From Ammoniphilus oxalaticus (GTDB lineage Bacteria > Bacillota > Bacilli > Aneurinibacillales > RAOX-1): 64,000 nt of DNA. Shown here one piece after another: positions 41,956-51,003 of the stretch. The position numbers and the translations under genes are program-made. The stretch is from contig NZ_MCHY01000008.1 in the NCBI RefSeq assembly GCF_003609605.1, positions 310,001-374,000 on the forward strand. Reading direction: 5' to 3'. The notes beneath the pieces are model-generated. The model was given only the letters and a program-made list of their open reading frames with translations, had not been told where the DNA came from and did no database searches. Within the stretch, counting starts at the first letter, position 1. Every line of letters begins with the position of its first letter.

Positions 41956-42729
41956 ATGGCGATTGAAATCAATCATAATGTCGATGTGGCGGTGATTACG
42001 ATTCAACGTCCCGACGTGTATAACTGTCTCGATTTTTCCGCTTTACACCAGTTACGACGTTTGATCGATGAGCTCGCGGGGCGACAAGAGATACGAGTGG
42101 TCATTATTACAGGCGCGGGGGAAAAAGCTTTTTGTTCAGGAGCAGATCTAAAAGAACGAAAAGCGATGACAGAAGCGGAGGTAGAACGCTACATTCTTTT
42201 GATTCGGGATACATTTACCGCGTTAGAAAATATGCCGAAGCCGACTATTGCCGCAATTAACGGCTTGGCGCTTGGCGGTGGGACAGAGTTGGCGCTCGCC
42301 TGTGATTTGAGAATTATTGCAAAAAGGGCGCGGATGGGCCTAACAGAAACATCGTTAGGAATTATTCCTGGCGCGGGCGGCACGCAGCGATTGCCGCGTA
42401 TAGTCGGGTTAGCCAAGGCGAAAGAACTGATTTTTACGGCAAGAACAATAGAAGCGGATGAAGCGTTGGCGATCGGGTTAGTTAATGAAATCGCAGAAGA
42501 CCGATGTGTTCTTACCGCGGCTTGGGAGCTTGCTGCTCAGATCACGGCAAATGCGCCGCTTGCCATCGCGCAAGCGAAACATGCGATCGATCGCGGCGCC
42601 GAAGTGGATCTGGTTACTGGTCTAGCGATCGAGTCCGAAGCTTATCGATCGCTTATTCCGACGCGGGATCGATTGGAAGGTTTACGCGCTTTTGCGGAAA
42701 AGAGAAAGCCGCTTTATAAGGGTGTATAA
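41956..42729 (+). CDS. yngF: Enoyl-CoA hydratase / methylglutaconyl-CoA hydratase (YngF)
   Basis: Crotonase-fold enzyme of 257 residues. Oxyanion-hole segments AFCSGADLKER and NGLALGGGTELALACDL, and the acid-base glutamate in TETSLGIIPGAGGTQRL. In this operon it would hydrate 3-methylglutaconyl-CoA to HMG-CoA. ATG right after yngG; its site is within the end of yngG (AGAGGGGGG). Confidence 0.9.
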   Translation: MAIEINHNVDVAVITIQRPDVYNCLDFSALHQLRRLIDELAGRQEIRVVIITGAGEKAFCSGADLKERKAMTEAEVERYILLIRDTFTALENMPKPTIAAINGLALGGGTELALACDLRIIAKRARMGLTETSLGIIPGAGGTQRLPRIVGLAKAKELIFTARTIEADEALAIGLVNEIAEDRCVLTAAWELAAQITANAPLAIAQAKHAIDRGAEVDLVTGLAIESEAYRSLIPTRDRLEGLRAFAEKRKPLYKGV

Positions 42730-42753
42730 AACGAGTTAGAGGGGGTTCGGGGA

Positions 42754-44304
42754 ATGAAGGAAAATGGGCGTGGGTTTGGCGAAACGTTGCGGCAAAGAGT
42801 GGACCAGATTCGAAAAGGGGGCTCTGAGAAGTATCACCAAAGATTAACAGAGCAAAAGAAACGGTTCGCTCGTGACCGTCTCCGTCTTCTTTTTGATAAT
42901 GACGATTTTTTTATTGAAGATGGTTTAATGGCAAATTTTTTAGCTGGCGATTTACCGGCTGACGGTGTCGTCACCGCGATCGGCAAAGTTAATGGGCAAA
43001 AAGTTTGTGTGATGGCGAATGATGCAACGGTGAAAGCGGGTTCGTGGGGAGCGAGGACGGTTGAGAAAATTATCCGAATTCAAGAAACGGCTGAAAAGCT
43101 AAAAATTCCGCTTATTTACCTCGTTGATTCAGCTGGAGCTCGTATTACCGATCAAATCGAGATGTTTCCGGGAAGACGGGGCGCGGGTAGAATTTTTTAT
43201 AATCAAGTAAAATTATCAGGGGTGATTCCGCAAATCTGTATCTTATTTGGCCCATCTGCCGCGGGCGGGGCTTACATTCCCGCATTTTGCGATCTTGTGA
43301 TCATGGTTGAACATGCGGCGAGCATGTACTTAGGATCGCCGCGTATGGCGGAGATGGTGATCGGAGAAAAGGTTTCATTGGAGGAGATGGGCGGGGCGCG
43401 AATGCATTGTACGGTAAGCGGTTGTGGAGATATGCTCGCTGCAAACGAAGAAGAGGCGATTGCTTCGGCTCGACAATACTTACAGTTTTTGCCTGCGCGG
43501 TTTTCCGATAAGCCACCTGTAGCTCAAGCGAAACCAGTTAAAGCGGGGGTTAGAAGCCCGCAGGAAATTGTGCCGACAAATCAACATACTCCCTTTGATA
43601 TGTACGAGTTTATCGATTCCATCATTGATGAGGATACTTTCTATGAGATTAAGAAGTTATTCGCTGCTGAGATCATTACCGGTTTAGCGCGCATTGATGG
43701 GAAGGCGGTTGGGATTGTCGCAAACCAACCACGCGTCAAAGGTGGGGTTTTGTTCGTTGATTCGGCGGACAAAGCGGCTAAATTTATACAGTTATGCGAC
43801 GCGTATTCAATTCCCCTCTTATTTCTAACGGATGTCCCCGGGTTTATGATCGGCAGCAAAGTGGAACGGGCGGGGATCATTAGACATGGCGCGAAAATGA
43901 TTGCGGCGATGGCTCAAGCGACGACTCCAAAAATTTCTGTGATCGTGCGCAAAGCATATGGGGCTGGATTATACGCGATGGCCGGACCGGCCTTTGAACC
44001 CGATTGTTGTTTGGCTCTACCGACGGCTCAAATTGCTGTGATGGGTCCTGAAGCGGCGGTCAACGCGGTTTATCGCAATAAAATAAATGAATTTGAGGAC
44101 CAGGAGCAACGTCAAGAATTTATTGAAAAAAAGCGGATAGAGTATCAAGAGGATATTGATATTTATCGGTTAGCTTCGGAATTAATTATTGATGGGATTG
44201 TAAGCGGAGAACAATTGCGCGGTGAATTAATTCAACGTTTTAAAGTGTATGAAGATAAACAGGTCCATTTCACTGATCGTAAGCGTCCGGTCTATCCTGT
44301 ATAA
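42754..44304 (+). CDS. yngE: Acyl-CoA carboxylase carboxyltransferase subunit (YngE, methylcrotonyl-CoA)
   Basis: Carboxyltransferase of 516 residues that moves CO2 from biotin to methylcrotonyl-CoA. Typical parts: RFARDRLRLLFD, YLVDSAGARITDQ, GPSAAGGAYIPAF, then the C-terminal GFMIGSKVERAGIIRHGAKM and MAGPAFEPD. It completes a carboxylase with the first two operon genes. ATG after GAGGGGG. A terminator follows, ending the operon. Confidence 0.9.
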   Translation: MKENGRGFGETLRQRVDQIRKGGSEKYHQRLTEQKKRFARDRLRLLFDNDDFFIEDGLMANFLAGDLPADGVVTAIGKVNGQKVCVMANDATVKAGSWGARTVEKIIRIQETAEKLKIPLIYLVDSAGARITDQIEMFPGRRGAGRIFYNQVKLSGVIPQICILFGPSAAGGAYIPAFCDLVIMVEHAASMYLGSPRMAEMVIGEKVSLEEMGGARMHCTVSGCGDMLAANEEEAIASARQYLQFLPARFSDKPPVAQAKPVKAGVRSPQEIVPTNQHTPFDMYEFIDSIIDEDTFYEIKKLFAAEIITGLARIDGKAVGIVANQPRVKGGVLFVDSADKAAKFIQLCDAYSIPLLFLTDVPGFMIGSKVERAGIIRHGAKMIAAMAQATTPKISVIVRKAYGAGLYAMAGPAFEPDCCLALPTAQIAVMGPEAAVNAVYRNKINEFEDQEQRQEFIEKKRIEYQEDIDIYRLASELIIDGIVSGEQLRGELIQRFKVYEDKQVHFTDRKRPVYPV

Positions 44305-44316
44305 TGAAGGTATCTT

Positions 44317-44347
44317 AAAACCAACCCAGAGCTATTGGGTTGGTTTT
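44317..44347 (+). terminator. Rho-independent terminator of the leucine operon
   Basis: Twelve-bp perfect stem AAAACCAACCCA / TGGGTTGGTTTT with a 7-base loop. Confidence 0.85.
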
Positions 44348-44364
44348 AAATTAGGGGTGGTTTA

Positions 44365-45291
44365 ATGAACATTTCCGTGATTGGAGGAGGTTCGATTGGG
44401 CTCTATTTTACCGCGCAATTAGCGTTAGCGAGCCATCAACTTACCGTTGTTTGCCGCAGTGAACGACAGGCCGGTGAAATCGCGCGTAAGGGCATCCGTT
44501 ATATAGATCTAACCGACTCGGTCCAACAAGTTTGGCCACGAACGCAGTGGATTGAGGATAGGCCACTAGATGCTGATTGGATCTTTTTAACGGTGAAGCA
44601 ACCACAGATCCTTTCGACGATTCCCTACTTGAAGAAACAACGCGCGGATATCCCTATTTTATGTTTTCAAAATGGGATGGGCCACGAGGAAGTATTGCGA
44701 AGTCATTTGCCATATGCGTCCATTTACCAGGCGATTACGACTGTAGGGGCTTATCGTCGCGATCCCTGTTCTGTTCAACATACAGGGCAAGGTGTAACGT
44801 ATGTTGGATCACTGGCGAACAATTCTGAGACCCCGTCTGTGTTGCGGAATTTAGTTGAAAAATTGGATGGCGCCGCTGTTTCGGCGCAAATTGAACGTGA
44901 CATGCGTGACCGCGTCTGGAAAAAGTTAATTATGAATAGTTGCATTAATCCGTTGACAGCTTTGTTTCAAGTTCAGAATGGAGAACTACTAGAAAATAAA
45001 CATGCGTTGCAAATGATGGAACAGCTCTATCAAGAAGCTGTCGCTGTCGCTCGCCTTCAGGGAGTGGAAATCGATTCAAATTTTTTGCAGGAAATTGTCC
45101 AAGTTTGTAGAAATACTTACGGTAACAAGTCTTCCATGCTTCAAGATATCGAATCTGGCAAGGAAACAGAAATTAAGTTCATTAATGGGGCGATTGTCCG
45201 CGCTGCGCGGCATGTTGGGATTGAGGTCCCGATCCACGCCGCATTGACGCAGCTCATACAAGCGAAGCAACAATACAGCGCGCAACGTTGA
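44365..45291 (+). CDS. panE: 2-dehydropantoate 2-reductase (PanE/YlbQ family)
   Basis: NADP-dependent reductase of 308 residues that makes pantoate for CoA synthesis. The Rossmann start SVIGGGSIGLYFTAQLAL, the FQNGMG motif and the catalytic lysine in VWKKLIMNSCINPLTAL are clear. B. subtilis ylbQ lies near ylbO and bshC, as here. ATG after AGGGGTGG. No biosynthetic neighbours, so a paralogous substrate is possible. Confidence 0.88.
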   Translation: MNISVIGGGSIGLYFTAQLALASHQLTVVCRSERQAGEIARKGIRYIDLTDSVQQVWPRTQWIEDRPLDADWIFLTVKQPQILSTIPYLKKQRADIPILCFQNGMGHEEVLRSHLPYASIYQAITTVGAYRRDPCSVQHTGQGVTYVGSLANNSETPSVLRNLVEKLDGAAVSAQIERDMRDRVWKKLIMNSCINPLTALFQVQNGELLENKHALQMMEQLYQEAVAVARLQGVEIDSNFLQEIVQVCRNTYGNKSSMLQDIESGKETEIKFINGAIVRAARHVGIEVPIHAALTQLIQAKQQYSAQR

Positions 45292-45318
45292 AGGTTGATG
45301 AAAGAGAGGGGGGACACA

Positions 45319-45720
45319 ATGGAGGCTATTGCAAACTTGCTTGCTGGGGTATTGACGATCCCTGTATTTACCCCTTTCGTCGTGTTTGCAACCGTATTCC
45401 TTCTCTTTCAGTGGAAAAATAAAAGTCGTAAAGTTGCGATAGGCCTCGCGGTGAATGTCACGACTTTCTTTTTAATTGTCGCTGTTACAATGTTTTATAA
45501 TTTGACTAAACAAGACGGAACGATTGGCGCCAGTTGGTGGGTGCTTTTGTTTTTTGTGACCACAGGAGGCGCAATTGCTTGGCTGCAATATAAAATAAAA
45601 GGGCAGGTCGAACTGCTCAAAATGATTCGCGCCGTTTGGAGGCTAGCGTTTGTCTGTTTTACTTTTGCTTATATCATTTTATTTTTCTTCAGCATCCAAC
45701 ATTTCCTATCGAATACATAA
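45319..45720 (+). CDS. DUF3397 membrane protein
   Basis: Protein of 133 residues with four hydrophobic helices (IPVFTPFVVFATVFLLF, AIGLAVNVTTFFLIVAV, SWWVLLFFVTTGGAIAWL, LAFVCFTFAYIILFFF). Small Bacillales membrane proteins of this family lie between panE and bshC. ATG at 45319 follows GAGAGGGGGG; the start at 45295 would include this site. Function unknown. Confidence 0.75.
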   Translation: MEAIANLLAGVLTIPVFTPFVVFATVFLLFQWKNKSRKVAIGLAVNVTTFFLIVAVTMFYNLTKQDGTIGASWWVLLFFVTTGGAIAWLQYKIKGQVELLKMIRAVWRLAFVCFTFAYIILFFFSIQHFLSNT

Positions 45721-45746
45721 TGATTTATTTACCCGCAAACTTATTT

Positions 45747-45843
45747 TTGTGAATATGTTCTAAGATTGTTCACAATATAAAAGCAGGAAGCGCCTCCATA
45801 ATTGGAGAAAATTAAAGTATGAGTAAAAATTAACTGCTTTTAT
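45747..45843. promoter_or_regulatory. Nested inverted repeats upstream of the XRE-cupin gene
   Basis: TTGTGAA (45747-45753) with TTCACAA (45769-45775), then ATAAAAGCAG (45777-45786) with CTGCTTTTAT (45834-45843). A CTCCA-TAA-TTGGAG hairpin lies inside. The last arm abuts the ribosome binding site, so operator or RNA-structure control is possible. Confidence 0.45.
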
Positions 45844-45857
45844 GGGGAGTGGGGAGC

Positions 45858-46418
45858 ATGAAGCCACCAATTGAAAGAATAGGGGGAAGGATTCGAGCCT
45901 TGCGGAAAAAGCAAGCGCTTACTTTAGAAGATCTTTCTCAGAGCACTGGTTTATCCAAGGGGTTATTAAGTCAGGTTGAAAGAGGTATTTCACAGCCATC
46001 GCTAGAAACACTATGGAAAATTACAAGGGCTTTAGACACTTCAATCGTTCATTTATTTGAAGAAGAGTCACATACACACGTCTATGTGACAAGAAGAGAA
46101 GAGAGGGATAAGGTCACATTTGCTGACTCAACAGGGGCATGTTACGTTTTGGGGTACAACGATTACACCAGGTTACGAATGCTGGAAATTATTTTAAAGC
46201 CCGGTGAAACAATGCGTGATCCGTTTACGGGGGGCGAAGGCGAACAAGGTCTTGTTGTCACTAAAGGAAACCTAACCGCTCAGATCGGAACGGAAGAGTT
46301 CGAACTGCGGGAAGGGGATAGCGCTTTTTTCAATAACAATCTTGCTCATTCTGTCATGAATAACACGGACGAAACGGTAACTTATCTGTGGTCAATCACT
46401 CCATTCAAAGCTTATTAG
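45858..46418 (+). CDS. XRE-family regulator with C-terminal cupin domain
   Basis: Regulator of 186 residues. Helix-turn-helix in residues 10-60: RIRALRKKQALTLEDLSQST, then GLSKGLLSQVERG. C-terminal cupin (about 105-185): LKPGETMRDP, LVVTKGNLTAQIG and DSAFFNNNLAHSV. The class often regulates amino acid or polyamine uptake and use. ATG at 45858 with GGGGAG upstream. It could be autoregulated through the nested repeats before it. Confidence 0.85.
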   Translation: MKPPIERIGGRIRALRKKQALTLEDLSQSTGLSKGLLSQVERGISQPSLETLWKITRALDTSIVHLFEEESHTHVYVTRREERDKVTFADSTGACYVLGYNDYTRLRMLEIILKPGETMRDPFTGGEGEQGLVVTKGNLTAQIGTEEFELREGDSAFFNNNLAHSVMNNTDETVTYLWSITPFKAY

Positions 46419-46424
46419 GTTTAC

Positions 46425-46463
46425 AAAGGTCAATTTTCCCGCTTCGGAACATTGACCTTTTTT
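46425..46463 (+). terminator. Rho-independent terminator
   Basis: Outer AAAGGTCAAT / ATTGACCTTT and inner TTCC/GGAA stems, followed by TTTTTT. Confidence 0.85.
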
Positions 46464-46495
46464 GATGGAGCGCAAAGGATGCCTACATATACGAA

Positions 46496-46523
46496 TTGAC
46501 AGTGTACAACTAAAAAATATGGT
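46496..46523 (+). promoter_or_regulatory. SigA-type promoter of bshC
   Basis: TTGACA at 46496-46501 and TATGGT at 46518-46523, 16-base spacer. The transcript would run through bshC and ahcY. Confidence 0.6.
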
Positions 46524-46573
46524 AAAATGAAACGTATCTAAATTGGAGATACTTAAAGAGAGGAGGGAATGAG

Positions 46574-48196
46574 ATGCGTGTGGAGGAAAAAAATCTGAGG
46601 GGAAGCAACCTCTTGGCGGATCATTATTTATATCAATACCATAAACTTCAACATTTTTTTTCTTTCCATCCATTTCTGCATTCATCTACAGAGGCCCGAT
46701 TGCAATGGTTAAAGGAACGGCCTATTTCTCATCGTAAGGCATTAGTCGAAGGGTTGTTGCGTTATAACAAGCAGATGGGAAACCATTCCCAAGCGATTCA
46801 TAATATAGAAGCTTTGTTAGACGAAGAAACTTACGTTGTGGTCGGAGGGCAGCAAGCGGGGATTTTAACAGGGCCCCTTTATGTGATACATAAAGCGATT
46901 ACGTTAATTCAGTTAGCCGAGCAACTTCAGGAGCAAACGGGAAAAAAGATCGTTCCAATTTTTTGGATTGCGAGCGAGGATCATGATTGGGATGAAGTCG
47001 ATCATACTTATATCTATCATTGGGAGAGGGAGCTTAAACAAGTCAAGCTGCCAAGACCGCAACAGAGAAACGTTTCAATCAGCGAGATTGAGATTGATTC
47101 GGCTGTTTTTATTCAATTTATAGATGAATTATTTGCTGGTTTGCCCGACTCTATATATCAGCAAGACTTGAGATGTAAATTAACGGAGCTCGCTGCCGCT
47201 TCGACAAAATTGAGCGACTTTTTCGCTAGAGTAATCGGCTGGTTGTTTGGTAAGTTTGGACTGATCCTGCTTGATTCTGCTGATGGGTTTGTTAGGGAAC
47301 TGGAAAAACCCGTTTTCTCCAAGTTAATCACAGATAACATGAATCCGTCTTTGCTCGAAACAAAACATCAATTAATCTCTTCAGGTTACCACTCGCAGTT
47401 AGAAATACAGGAAAATTCAGCTCACTTCTTTCTTCACATTGATGGTGAACGGCGCTTGATTGTCCGAGAGGATGAACATTCCTTGCGGGTGAAAGACGGA
47501 CAACTCACTTTTTCGGTTGAAGAACTGCTAACGATGCTCGAACAGGAGCCAACGAAATTCAGCAGTAATGTTGTAAGCCGACCTGTGATGCAAGAAACGA
47601 TTTTACCTGTGTTGGCATTTGTTGGCGGTCCTGGGGAAATTGCCTATTGGGCTCAATTAAAGTCAATTTTCACCTCGTTTGGCTTGCAGATGCCAATTGT
47701 TACGCCGAGAATGGGTTTTACATTGATTGATCGGTCCATTGAAAAATATATGGCGGGCTTTCAGTTGTCCTATTCAGATGTTGCGGGACGGTGGAACGAA
47801 GCGCGTCAAGCGTGGCTTAATGAACAAGTTAACCTCGATTTACCTCTTGAATTTAATCAACTTAGCGAAGATGTAAGGCGTGTGATTGAAGTGTTCCTTC
47901 AACGGATGATGGCAGTGGCCCCAGGCATTAAAAACGTAGGCGACAGCGCCTTAGAAAAGATGATGTCTTCGATTCGATTTATGGAAAAACGCGCAGTTGC
48001 CGCAATTGAACAACGCGAACAAGCATCCTTAAAACAATGGGAAGAGACACGATTGGCGTTAATGCCGTTAGACAAGCCACAGGAGAGAGTCTATAATGTG
48101 TTTGGCTATCTAAATAGGTATGGACCTGAATGGTTAACTGAGCTCATTCGGCATCCGTATACAATAGATGGGAGTCATAAACTGATTTACATATAA
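46574..48196 (+). CDS. bshC: Bacillithiol biosynthesis cysteine-adding enzyme BshC
   Basis: Enzyme of 540 residues that adds cysteine to glucosaminyl-malate, the last step to bacillithiol. Landmarks include VVGGQQAGILTGPLYVIHKA, FWIASEDHDWDEV and AFVGGPGEIAYWAQL. Length matches B. subtilis BshC (YllA, 539), which likewise lies before mraZ. ATG after GAGGAGGGAATGAG. It probably shares its transcript with ahcY. Confidence 0.93.
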   Translation: MRVEEKNLRGSNLLADHYLYQYHKLQHFFSFHPFLHSSTEARLQWLKERPISHRKALVEGLLRYNKQMGNHSQAIHNIEALLDEETYVVVGGQQAGILTGPLYVIHKAITLIQLAEQLQEQTGKKIVPIFWIASEDHDWDEVDHTYIYHWERELKQVKLPRPQQRNVSISEIEIDSAVFIQFIDELFAGLPDSIYQQDLRCKLTELAAASTKLSDFFARVIGWLFGKFGLILLDSADGFVRELEKPVFSKLITDNMNPSLLETKHQLISSGYHSQLEIQENSAHFFLHIDGERRLIVREDEHSLRVKDGQLTFSVEELLTMLEQEPTKFSSNVVSRPVMQETILPVLAFVGGPGEIAYWAQLKSIFTSFGLQMPIVTPRMGFTLIDRSIEKYMAGFQLSYSDVAGRWNEARQAWLNEQVNLDLPLEFNQLSEDVRRVIEVFLQRMMAVAPGIKNVGDSALEKMMSSIRFMEKRAVAAIEQREQASLKQWEETRLALMPLDKPQERVYNVFGYLNRYGPEWLTELIRHPYTIDGSHKLIYI

Positions 48197-48219
48197 CCTG
48201 ATTGAAGGGAGAACAATTC

Positions 48220-49479
48220 ATGACGATAGTAAAAGATAGTATAGTCAGCGATATGTCCCTTGCTCCAAACGGACATTTAAAAATAGACTGGGTTCAGGAG
48301 CATATGCCTGTTTTAAATCGAATTCGGGAGCAATTTGAACAAAACAAACCTTTTGCGGGATTAAAAGTAGCGATATCGCTTCACCTTGAGGCGAAAACAG
48401 CCTACTTAGCAAAAGTGGTCCAAGCCGGTGGGGCTGACGTAACGATTACGGGCAGTAATCCGTTGTCAACGCAAGATGACGTATGCGCGGCCCTTGTTGA
48501 GGATGGAATACGGGTATTTGCCAAATATAATCCATCCCCAGAAGAATACAAAAGCCATTTAATTTACACGTTGGAAACGAAGCCAGACTTAATTATTGAC
48601 GATGGCGGCGATCTTGTGACGATTTTGCACAGTGAAAGGGAGGATCTCGCTGGACAAGTTCGCGGCGGAGCGGAAGAAACAACAACAGGCATTCTTCGCT
48701 TGAAGGCGCTCGAGAAGTCTGGAAATTTAAAGTTTCCAATGATTGCTGTGAACGACGCGTTTTGTAAATATTTATTTGATAATCGGTATGGGACAGGCCA
48801 ATCAGTTTGGGATGGCATTAACAGAACGACAAACCTAGTCGTCGCTGGGAAGACAGTGGTTGTCGTTGGCTATGGATGGTGTGGCAAAGGTGTTGCGATG
48901 CGGGCCAAAGGACTTGGGGCCAAAGTGATTGTTACCGAGATTGATGCGATTAAAGCGGTAGAAGCGTATATGGATGGTTTTGAGGTGATGTCCATGAGCG
49001 AAGCGGCTAAACATGGCGACTATTTCGTAACCGTCACAGGTAATAAAGATGTGATCCGCGGCGAACATATGGAGCAAATGAAAGATGGGGCGATTTTATC
49101 CAATGCGGGCCACTTTGATGTGGAAATTAATAAAGTAGAGCTTGAAGCCCTTGCTGATTCTAAGCGAACAGTGCGGCAAGATATTGAAGAATACCAGTTG
49201 AAAGATGGACGGAAGATTTATTTGTTAGCAGAAGGCCGTTTAGTCAATTTAGCGGCGGGAGATGGTCATCCAGCTGAAATTATGGACATGACATTCGCTT
49301 TGCAGGCCGTTTCCTTGGCGCATGTGAATGAGAACTATGAACAGCTAGGAGCTAAGGTGGTGGATGTGCCGTATGAACTAGACGAAAATGTGGCCCGTCT
49401 AAAACTTGAAGCTTTAGGGATTGGAATCGACACATTGAGCGCCGAACAAAAGAGTTATTTGGATAGTTGGACAGAATAA
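48220..49479 (+). CDS. ahcY: S-adenosylhomocysteine hydrolase, archaeal/Thermotoga type
   Basis: Enzyme of 419 residues that splits S-adenosylhomocysteine (or S-inosylhomocysteine) to homocysteine and a nucleoside, using bound NAD. Motifs: [39 protein letters not shown], the NAD-binding [17 protein letters not shown] and the C-terminal [12 protein letters not shown]. The STQDD form and short N-terminus are those of archaea and Thermotoga. Unusual in Bacillales, which mostly use MtnN/LuxS. ATG at 48220 has AAGGGAGA upstream. Confidence 0.9.
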   Translation: MTIVKDSIVSDMSLAPNGHLKIDWVQEHMPVLNRIREQFEQNKPFAGLKVAISLHLEAKTAYLAKVVQAGGADVTITGSNPLSTQDDVCAALVEDGIRVFAKYNPSPEEYKSHLIYTLETKPDLIIDDGGDLVTILHSEREDLAGQVRGGAEETTTGILRLKALEKSGNLKFPMIAVNDAFCKYLFDNRYGTGQSVWDGINRTTNLVVAGKTVVVVGYGWCGKGVAMRAKGLGAKVIVTEIDAIKAVEAYMDGFEVMSMSEAAKHGDYFVTVTGNKDVIRGEHMEQMKDGAILSNAGHFDVEINKVELEALADSKRTVRQDIEEYQLKDGRKIYLLAEGRLVNLAAGDGHPAEIMDMTFALQAVSLAHVNENYEQLGAKVVDVPYELDENVARLKLEALGIGIDTLSAEQKSYLDSWTE

Positions 49480-49481
49480 AA

Positions 49482-49515
49482 AAAATTCCTGCTACTTAGC
49501 AGGAATTTTTTTTTT
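49482..49515 (+). terminator. Rho-independent terminator before the dcw cluster
   Basis: AAAATTCCTGCTA / TAGCAGGAATTTT followed by a T-run of about ten. Confidence 0.92.
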
Positions 49516-49536
49516 ATTCACGAATAGTTAAGCAGA

Positions 49537-49583
49537 GTGGGGAATTGTGGGGCGTAAGGGGAGAATGGTGGTGGGAAGTGGGG
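49537..49583 (+). promoter_or_regulatory. Tandem MraZ-box array upstream of mraZ
   Basis: GTGGGG at 49537 and 49547, AGGGGA at 49557, GTGGTG at 49568 and GTGGGG at 49578. Spacing is 10, 10, 11 and 10 bases. This fits the known MraZ operator logic of direct repeats (TGGGN every 10 bp in E. coli). It lies in the 78 bases between the terminator and mraZ. No clear -10 was found. Confidence 0.75.
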
Positions 49584-49593
49584 TGAATAGACT

Positions 49594-50022
49594 GTGTTCA
49601 TGGGGGAATATCAGCATAGCATCGATGACAAGGGTCGATTAACGATCCCTGCCAAGTTCCGTGAATCGTTAGGCGCCGATTTTTTAATTACCCGTGGATT
49701 GGACAACTGTCTATTCGTATACCCAATGGAAGAGTGGAAAGCATTAGAAGGAAAGTTAAAAGCGCTCCCATTCACCCGAGCGGACGCGCGCGCATTCACA
49801 CGATTTTTCTTCTCAGGCGCTACTGAATGTGAATTGGACAAGCAGGGAAGGGTAAATATACCCGCGGCCTTGCGCCAACACGCCCGTTTAGAAAAGGACT
49901 GTGTTGTGATTGGCGTTTCCAGTCGCGTAGAAATATGGAGTCGCGCCCTATGGGAAGACTATGCCACTGATTCCGCTGAATCGTTTAGTGAGATTGCTGA
50001 AAAAATTGATTTTGACTTATAG
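49594..50022 (+). CDS. mraZ: Transcriptional regulator MraZ
   Basis: Protein of 142 residues, first gene of the division and cell wall cluster. Two MraZ/AbrB-like repeats: [20 protein letters not shown] in the first and [20 protein letters not shown] in the second. MraZ forms ring oligomers binding direct repeats upstream of its own gene. GTG at 49594 gives the usual MFMGEYQH start and follows GGGGTGA; the array of GTGGGG is immediately upstream. Confidence 0.95.
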   Translation: MFMGEYQHSIDDKGRLTIPAKFRESLGADFLITRGLDNCLFVYPMEEWKALEGKLKALPFTRADARAFTRFFFSGATECELDKQGRVNIPAALRQHARLEKDCVVIGVSSRVEIWSRALWEDYATDSAESFSEIAEKIDFDL

Positions 50023-50043
50023 ATTTATAGATGGGGTGATGTT

Positions 50044-50976
50044 TTGTTCCACCATGTCACAGTATTGAAAGAAGAAGCGGTGACCGCCCTTAATCTTAAA
50101 GCGGATGGCGTATATGTTGACTGCACACTTGGCGGGGCTGGTCATAGTCAGGTGATCGCATCCGCGTTATCCGCGCAAGGGCGATTGATTGCGATTGATC
50201 AGGACGATTGGGCTTTGCAACATGCTCAAAAAAAACTCGCTGATCACTTACATAAAGTTATATTAGTCAAAGGGAATTTTCGTTCGTTGCGTGACATTGC
50301 GCAGGAGCAAGGATGTGGGCAAGTAGACGGGGTTCTGTTTGATCTCGGTGTTTCATCTCCACAATTGGACGAAGGAGAACGGGGCTTTAGCTATCGGGCG
50401 GATGCCCCATTGGATATGAGAATGGATACGGATCAATCTCTGTCAGCTTATGAAATTGTTAATGAGTGGGATGGCAGTGACTTAGCTCGGATCATCTTTC
50501 AATATGGAGAGGAAAAATTTTCGCGGCAAATTACGCGCGAAATTTTAAAGGCGCGCGAAAACGGACCGATTGAGACAACGGAAGAATTAGTTGAATTAAT
50601 TAAAAAAGGGATTCCTGCCCCTGCGCGCAGGACGGGCGGTCATCCCGCGAAACGGACGTTCCAAGCGATTCGGATTGCGGTCAATGACGAGTTAGAAGCT
50701 TTCCGCGAAGCGCTTGAGGCGGCAATCCAAATACTAAAGCCCGGCGGTCGCGTTAGCGTGATCACGTTTCATTCTCTAGAAGATCGGATTTGCAAGCAAA
50801 TCTTTCAGCAATATAGCAAAGGGTGTGTGTGCCCGCGGGATTTTCCGCAGTGCGCTTGCGGGATTAAGCCCGTCATTAAAGTAGAGCGAAGGAAGCCAAT
50901 TTTACCAAGCGATCGGGAAGTAAAGGAAAACAATCGGGCTCGGTCCGCTAAATTAAGAGTCGCTGAAAAATTATAA
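50044..50976 (+). CDS. rsmH: 16S rRNA (cytosine-N4)-methyltransferase RsmH (MraW)
   Basis: Methyltransferase of 310 residues that modifies C1402 of 16S rRNA. SAM site [11 protein letters not shown], then [27 protein letters not shown], and the C-terminal ISVHSLEDRI-type segment ([13 protein letters not shown]). TTG start after GGGGTGAT. 21 bases after mraZ. Confidence 0.95.
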   Translation: MFHHVTVLKEEAVTALNLKADGVYVDCTLGGAGHSQVIASALSAQGRLIAIDQDDWALQHAQKKLADHLHKVILVKGNFRSLRDIAQEQGCGQVDGVLFDLGVSSPQLDEGERGFSYRADAPLDMRMDTDQSLSAYEIVNEWDGSDLARIIFQYGEEKFSRQITREILKARENGPIETTEELVELIKKGIPAPARRTGGHPAKRTFQAIRIAVNDELEAFREALEAAIQILKPGGRVSVITFHSLEDRICKQIFQQYSKGCVCPRDFPQCACGIKPVIKVERRKPILPSDREVKENNRARSAKLRVAEKL

Positions 50977-51003
50977 ACAGAACAAATGGAGGAGAGTCGG
51001 AAA

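Noticed and set aside
42504-42719. 71-residue frame inside yngF
   Set aside because: Shadow frame within a gene with full crotonase motifs.
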